DNA of 64,000 nt from Glebionis coronaria (lineage: Eukaryota; Streptophyta; Magnoliopsida; Asterales; Asteraceae), in the NCBI GenBank assembly GCA_025667525.1, contig CM046879.1, positions 392,483,039 to 392,547,038 on the forward strand. The letters run 5' to 3'. A program made the position numbers and the translations under genes. This document shows positions 58,080 through 64,000 of this stretch, piece after piece; position 1 is the first letter of the stretch; each line of letters opens with the position of its first letter. Below the pieces are notes generated by a model. It was not told where the DNA came from, did not search any database, and saw nothing but the letters and a program-made list of their open reading frames with translations.

Positions 58080-60337
58080 AAAAACAATCAACAATTTCAA
58101 AAAACCTAAATAACTAGATGGACTCAAATAAATAGCAACAAAGATAAGAAGTATCAACTTCTAATCAGCAATAGAAATATGAAAACTACACCTCTAACTA
58201 CATCATCAAATAAATCATACCAGCAAACGAAAAATAACAGCAATCCTAAACAGATTAAAATAGGCTATCAACCCTAATCAGACTACCAGATCAGCAGCAA
58301 AATTAATAACAACAGAACTAAATTAATATCAGTCAAAACAAACACAAACTCAACAGACAGAATCAATATATAGCAGCACACCTTTTCACTCTCAGCAGGA
58401 ACTCAAACGAATGCATCTTTTACACAAGAATCAGCTATAGACTTATTTTTAACTAAACAAATTCGTTTTTACAATCCTTAAAACAGATTGAACGAGTCCC
58501 GAAAAGTTCAATTTAAAATAGCAAACCAACAGATTAAATCAACCCTACACATAGATACGAAGAACATCAATTCATATTATAAAAACAGTTAAGCAGTAAA
58601 TAGCTATAGCAGTTTATCAAAATCCAAATGAACTAAAAAATCTCACACAAATCAGAATATGATCATAAAAAAAATCAAACAAGTAGATCACACTCAAACA
58701 GTTATATTAAGCAATTCAGAATCAATTAATTAGATACAAGCATGATGACAACAAATAAACTTTTATCAACAAAATGATAACAAACAACCGTTAAACGTGC
58801 AGCAAATTCTCACAGTAATATCACATCCATACATCAACATATCAGGCAATAACATTACCAATTAACAAGTTATACTAATAAACGCAGAAAAATTAAACTA
58901 GTGCTTAACCTTTTTGAATGATGAAAACCCGTTGGTGAAGTAGTCCAGCGCTGAGCTGACTTGTCTAAAACGACCCCAATAAATTCGACCACCATTAACA
59001 ATCACGAACCACCATCGAACCATGAACCAATAACTACCACTATGAATCTCGAACCAGTAGCCATGTTTATTATTTATCCAGTGGGGATAAACAAATATCC
59101 TTATTCACTCTTTAATCATTCACTTAAACTATGATTAAAGCTTATATGAACGATTAATCATTTATAATATTCACTTGTTGGTTAAGAAAATGCAAGTAAG
59201 TTTTAACAGAAATAATAAAACGTTAAATAAAGAGATAACAAATATGAAAATCAACTTTTATTAATTCAAATCAACATTACATTAATCATAAAAAATAAAT
59301 TTACAAATTCTAACTACAATTAAACATTATAACAGTAAGAGTAAAAAGGGATGATCACAAAGGAAAAATGAAAGGGTATTTATAGGCGAACCCGAGGTGA
59401 GGGGTGTTGATGGAGAACGATTCTAGGCCCTTGGATCATCTCTTCATTCTTCTCTCTCTTGTTTGTTTTGATCCTATGACTGTCATTTTCCCTTGATCAC
59501 ACAGATCGCCGCTCTGGCACTAGTTGTGCTAGTTTGGTGCTGATGTGGAGGATGATGATTGGCTTTTGTCAGGAATGCAGTGATATCAACCAATCAAAGC
59601 CAAGGAGTGATGCAACCAAGTGCCACCCTGGCACTTGGTACTTGGAATCCGGGTGATTCACACGCTCTAACCTTCCCTTAATTATCTGAATCATAGGCGC
59701 GTGACATCAATCGAAGATTTAATTGGGAAGCCCTAAATTCTAGGGTTCTTGACTGCGTTGCTTTGTTCTTCCCTAATTTTCAATTCATGTTTCTTTTTAT
59801 TCTTTGTTGTGTGGCTATGATCGAATGTTGACCAAAGAAAGTATATAAACTCTTTCTTTCGTCTCTTTTTCTTTTCTTGGGCTTGGATCCTTGACTGAAA
59901 TGTTGACCATAGTTTATATAATCTTCATTTCGTTCTATACTTGTATACTTTTGGGCTTTTGGCCCAAATTTGGACCAACAATTATGAATAATACTTCATC
60001 TGTCTCTTACTTGGGCTCTAAATTGGGACTTTGTAGTGTTTAACCAAAATAAGCTTCAAACTTCCATAAATGGGCTTTTAGGCCCATTAAGCTTATGTGG
60101 GACCCACTTGGCCCAATAAACTTTGATAAAATTAAATCCTCGAATAAAAACGATCCCGACTTTTGGCCTTGATAACTTCTTCAATCTCATGTTGTTTTTT
60201 TTGTTGGTTTTTTGTGATCTTGGTACCTACACACATGAAACAAGAAAACAATGCTCATAGAAGGATAATTTCATATGTTTTATGCACTTTATGTCCATTT
60301 TGTGATATAAATGATATGAGTAATTACACTCATATCA
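58080..60337 (-). repeat. LTR of a minus-strand Athila derivative, lower end approximate
   Basis: On the minus strand it starts tgatatgagtgtaattactc at 60337, comparable to the intact Athila's tgataggtgtgtaaac. A TATA box (tataaata on the minus strand) lies at about 59376-59383. The pyrimidine/purine-biased stretch 58080-58960 corresponds to the downstream part of the LTR. The boundary near 58080 is a guess. Confidence 0.5.
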
Positions 60338-60352
60338 AACTCCCCTTTGCTA
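60338..60352 (-). other. Polypurine tract of the right-edge Athila derivative
   Basis: Minus strand tagcaaaggggagtt abuts the TG of the LTR. Confidence 0.65.
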
Positions 60353-62352
60353 AGCAATTGCCGTGTCCTCACGCAATGATTAATTAAAGCTACTAACTAC
60401 ACATTTATTCAACTTTTGACACTTTATTTATACTAAGACATAATGTATTGCTTTCATTATTGAAAAATAACTTTTAAGATCATAAAACTCAAATAGATTC
60501 ATCGTCCTCGACTTTTCACTCTTTCCATGCCAAGTTTAAAAACAAGATCATTGTCAATCATAAGTTCCAATGTTAAGACCACTTATACAAGTAATTTGTA
60601 TTAAACTCAATCTCTTTTATTCCTAGTTTTATCTCTAGATTCTAAATTTTGTCATTCACCCAAAGGCTCATTTGACTTATTTAATAATAATTAGTCCAAA
60701 AATGAAGGAAAAACGGTGTAAACCCAACACTCAAAACCTAACCTCATCCTCAAAAACCGTTGTCACTAAAGAAAGCCCACATCAAGGATAAATTAACACG
60801 ATTTTAGGAATAAATTCCCAGATCCGAAATTTGGCTAATAGGAATACTTAAAGCAACAATTATTCCTCCAAAGTCGAATTGACTTTATTTATGAAGTTAG
60901 CAACATTTACATCATATACCTTGAGGCTCTTTAAGATGTAAAAGTGCTCATTATCTATGATCCACACCCGAAGGCTCCTTGGACATAGACAAGGGAATTG
61001 ACATTCATCATCACACCCTAAGGATCAAAATGATGAAGCAATTTTTATTAAACACTTCACCATGCCATACACCTTAAGGCTCTAATGAAAAGGCTAGTGC
61101 TATATGACTCCCACCCGAAGGCTCATAGAGAACATGTTTTTATTTATTCTTCTTTATTTATGATATATATAGTAAGCCAAATTCCGCAATCCCATGATCA
61201 AAAAGTCCATGACGCTGACACCCTTAATGTGTTCTTACTTTAATTACAAGGGAAGAAAAAGAAGGAGTTAAGAGTTAAGATATTGAACCCAAACCGCTAA
61301 AAACTTCATTTATTAAACAATTAAATATTCAAGTGTGAAAAATAAACACGAGGAGAAAGAATCAACACAAAATAACTTATACAAGGAAGACTTGACCTCA
61401 AAACTTATGATCAACTTTACCATTTCTTGTTCTCCATATTGTAAAATCTCAAAGATGTGAGACTAATGGATACTTAGCCGTGCAAGTCTAAATTAAGACT
61501 ATATTAAATCAAAGTTTTGGGTTTTCAAGTCATCTATAGGATCTTGCATCTTCTTAGACTTTTTCAAGTTTAGAATTTACGTTTTTAAAGTTCCTTTGAT
61601 AAATGAATTTCTAGGATCAATTATAGGAACTTGCGAAAAGTTCTTGTTCTTAAACCCTTTCGAGTTAAGAATTTCACATTTTAAAGTTACCTATATAAAA
61701 GTCTAGCAAAATTTGATTTAAGCATGTTACAGAATGAGCTAAGGTAAAAACCAATCGAGTCAAAACCTATTCTTATTTTCACCAACGGAAAGCCTACATT
61801 TGTGTCAAAAACACTTATTTTCTTTATTATTAAACACAAAATTGCACACTTTTTTTAAACTTTTATGAAAACGAGAAACACGATTACGTAAGAACACGAA
61901 AAAAGCAAGTGCAAGCGATTATATCGATTGACTCCCCCATGCTAAAACCAAACTTTGTCCTTAATGTTTTCTAGCTCAAGAGTAACACCCCCTTGCTAGA
62001 ACACAAAGAGGAGAATGCAATAGTCCTAACATGGTAAGAGTACGCAAATCGCCGTTTATTAATTATGCTTCAAGATAAAACTTTAGTCGATAAAAATCAA
62101 AGGATAACAAATTCCCCATTTGACAATCATAGTATGGAAGCTCGAGTGAACCGGGAAAAAACCAAACACGAGAGTCTTCAATGATTAGGATCATACCTAA
62201 GATTTACATCACAACAAAACACGAGCACGAGCTTGAAAAGATCAAGCCATTATTAGTGTTAGAAAATAGGAAGAAGATAGAATGTATGGAACTCCCCCAC
62301 AAGGCACCTCGTTTTTGTTAACCGAGTCATGAGCTCGACTCGATCCCCGCAT
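60353..62352 (-). other. Non-coding 3' region of the right-edge Athila derivative
   Basis: No gene. On the minus strand it starts with sequence homologous to the intact Athila just after pol: gactcggttaacaaaaacga against gactcggttatcaaaaacaa. It has repeated polypurine-like motifs (agcatgggggagtc near 61935, agcaagggggtgttac near 61985) and a dispersed (t/c)gaaggctc/ttaaggctc motif about every 50 bp between 60660 and 61130. Confidence 0.65.
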
Positions 62353-63087
62353 TCATTGGTCCTTAGGGAAAATGGTAAAAACCGGCATATTAGAATAAAA
62401 TCCATCATAAAGCACAATGCCGGGGTCAAAGATCACATCCTCATTGTCAGATGACAAACGAGAGGATGAAACTCCAACACAAATCTCCAAAAGGAGATGG
62501 CGGTCAATGTCAAAAATCATGAAATGGAAATAGTATGCTCCCCGAGATAAACTCGCACCAAGATGGAAAAATCTTTCAATTATTGCATCGGTGAAAGGCC
62601 GAGATTTCCCTAAATCAATGATTCCGGGATTGAATACCTCGTACTCAGAAGAGAAAGGAATAGACAACACGGTGTCTTCCCCCATGCTAATCCATAATCA
62701 TGTAAAGCACAAGGTAATGGTGGGGTAAAGGTCTCATCCATATTGGTATCAACATGCATAACCTTGTTGTCCTTATCACTGTTTTGAATGTGAACAAAGG
62801 GGTCATGATACTCAATATGAGTCACATGAAAAACCCGCACATTTAGATCAAAGTGGATGGGAGGAGGACTTGGGACTAAATTATCATCAAGTAAATTCTC
62901 TAAAAAGAGAGCGTCCCCCTCCGGGTCAAGATCATCAATACCCGATGGCATCGAATCATTTGAAGCAAGAAAAGTGTCAATTTATTCCATAAGAGGATCA
63001 CTATCCTCAACGGGGATAGGAGATGGAGAGAAATACTTCTTAAAAGGCTTAGAACTTAAAACTTCGATTTTAGAAATGAGAAGATAA
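62353..63087 (-). pseudogene. Asteraceae Athila spacer ORF after protease
   Basis: Minus-strand reading of an acidic, low-complexity protein. It starts around VLSSKPFKKYFSPSPIP, then has IDTFLASNDSMPSGIDD, DPEGDALFLENLL and, after a frameshift near 62690, EYEVFNPGII and SDNEDVIFDPGI, stopping at 62353. I recognise these motifs from Asteraceae Athila polyproteins. A TAA interrupts it near 62985. The stop is followed at once by the 3' non-coding region, with no reverse transcriptase, RNase H or integrase between. Confidence 0.65.
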
Positions 63088-63421
63088 ACGTTTGATAATT
63101 TTTTTTTCTTGAAGAATCACGTCTTCCACCTCTAAATGAGTAAGTTCATCGGTGAATTATCTAATGAATAGTCACTAACCTCACTCGGTGTGAAGTTAGG
63201 AATCAAAGTCTCTTCAATGGAAGAATGTGACTTAGTATCATCTATTTGGTCCTTCGGAGGGAGTGGAGACGAGGTAATATTAAAACACGTTTCAATGGAA
63301 CAAACATCTCCCTATGGAATTAACTTTTCACCTTCCCTAAACGAGGGGTCTATGATTTTCCTTACACCCTTGTAAATGAGATAATCCTTTTTTGTGTTAC
63401 TTTCAAAAGTTTCAAAACGTT
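63088..63421 (-). pseudogene. Degenerate segment between Athila protease and spacer
   Basis: No clean frame. Position implies decayed coding sequence of the same element. Confidence 0.4.
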
Positions 63422-64000
63422 TTACACTTTCCACATTTTTAGAAACATATTTTGGAACTTTTTCCGCTTTGAAAACAACATTTTCTCCCCATAAAATAAT
63501 TTTATCTCTTCTTTCCTCATATCAACTAGAACTTGAGCTGTGGAAAAAAACGGACGTCCCAAAATTAAAGGCACACGAGGAATTGTCTCATAATCAACAA
63601 TTACAAAATCGGCAAGGTACAAAAACTTCCCCACTTTAAGAATGACATCTTCCGCTATACCAACCAGGAAAGTGGTGGTTCCATTAGCAAGCTCAATGGT
63701 TGTTCGAGTGGGAGTAAGTGGTGATAGGTCTAGAGTCTTCCACATGGATAATGGTATTAATTTGATGCTAGCTCCTAGATCGGCTAGAGTTTTGCATTCC
63801 TCAAGATCTTGGAAAACACAAGGTATCAAAAATTGGCCCGAATCTCCATATTTCTCGGGATAGAAATCAAGGAAAACCGCGGAACAAGTCACATCCAAAG
63901 TATCCTTGGTAACATCAAGAAATGTCTCTTTAGGTGGAGGATTAAACTCGATCACATCTTGTGGTTTAGGAACCAAAGTGATGGGAGTAACCGGAGGTGG
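63422..64000 (-). pseudogene. Athila gag end and protease, runs off the window
   Basis: An open minus-strand frame entering from the right edge to 63422. It reads [41 protein letters not shown] (active-site Asp of the DLGAS protease), [25 protein letters not shown] and PRVPLILGRPFF. This follows the intact Athila protease segment by segment ([25 protein letters not shown]). The gag part lies beyond 64000. Confidence 0.85.

Overview
This is plant nuclear DNA made almost entirely of nested transposable elements. I recognise no host protein-coding gene. The organism is a eudicot, most likely Asteraceae. The degenerate Athila gag region at the right edge has an acidic spacer (with DPEGDALFLE and IFDPGI motifs) that, from memory, is common in Asteraceae elements, and the Tat-lineage antisense gene also resembles Asteraceae copies. 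The tribe or genus cannot be read from the sequence.

Layout, outermost to innermost. (0) A decayed chromovirus-like element, relic C, occupies 56402-57237 with its LTR starting at 57238. It appears to be the target of (1) a Tat-lineage Ty3/gypsy element that enters from the left edge and ends at 56401. Its visible parts are a gag remnant fused by deletion to RNase H (1-397), a second RNase H (11784-12367), integrase (50591-51866), a spliced antisense gene (52601-55334, minus strand) and a 580-bp 3' LTR (55822-56401). The Tat element is split by (2a) a Tekay-like chromovirus on the minus strand (398-11778, TSD ccaga) and (2b) a CACTA DNA transposon (12368-50587, TSD aac). The CACTA, only about 4.4 kb of own sequence, is split by (3) relic A, an LTR element (12681-46482, TSD cattt). 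Relic A carries three insertions: (4a) an intact Athila element in its left LTR (14429-25158, TSD gtatg), (4b) relic B in its interior (29564-42081, TSD taggg), and (4c) a small GC-rich foldback element in its right LTR (44605-45070). Right of 57238 lie the relic C LTR, a tRNA-derived SINE-like stretch near 57930-58030, and a minus-strand Athila derivative without reverse transcriptase or integrase, running off the right edge.

Activity. The Athila element is the best candidate for a live element: one 1872-codon gag-pol frame with all catalytic motifs and two 1482-bp LTRs with no difference that I can see. The Tekay element is nearly intact, with one in-frame stop and one surplus G; its gag region is continuous only if three short GT-AG introns are removed. 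Relics A and B show the opposite pattern: similar LTRs around interiors in which only scraps of pol are readable, which suggests movement by borrowed enzymes.

The most unusual single feature is a tRNA gene inside the CACTA's own sequence (46975-47047, minus strand). It folds as a complete tRNA with alanine identity elements (G3:U70, A73) but has a CUA anticodon, which would read the amber codon UAG. LTR identities are by-eye estimates, and statements about homology come from recognising motifs, not from searches.
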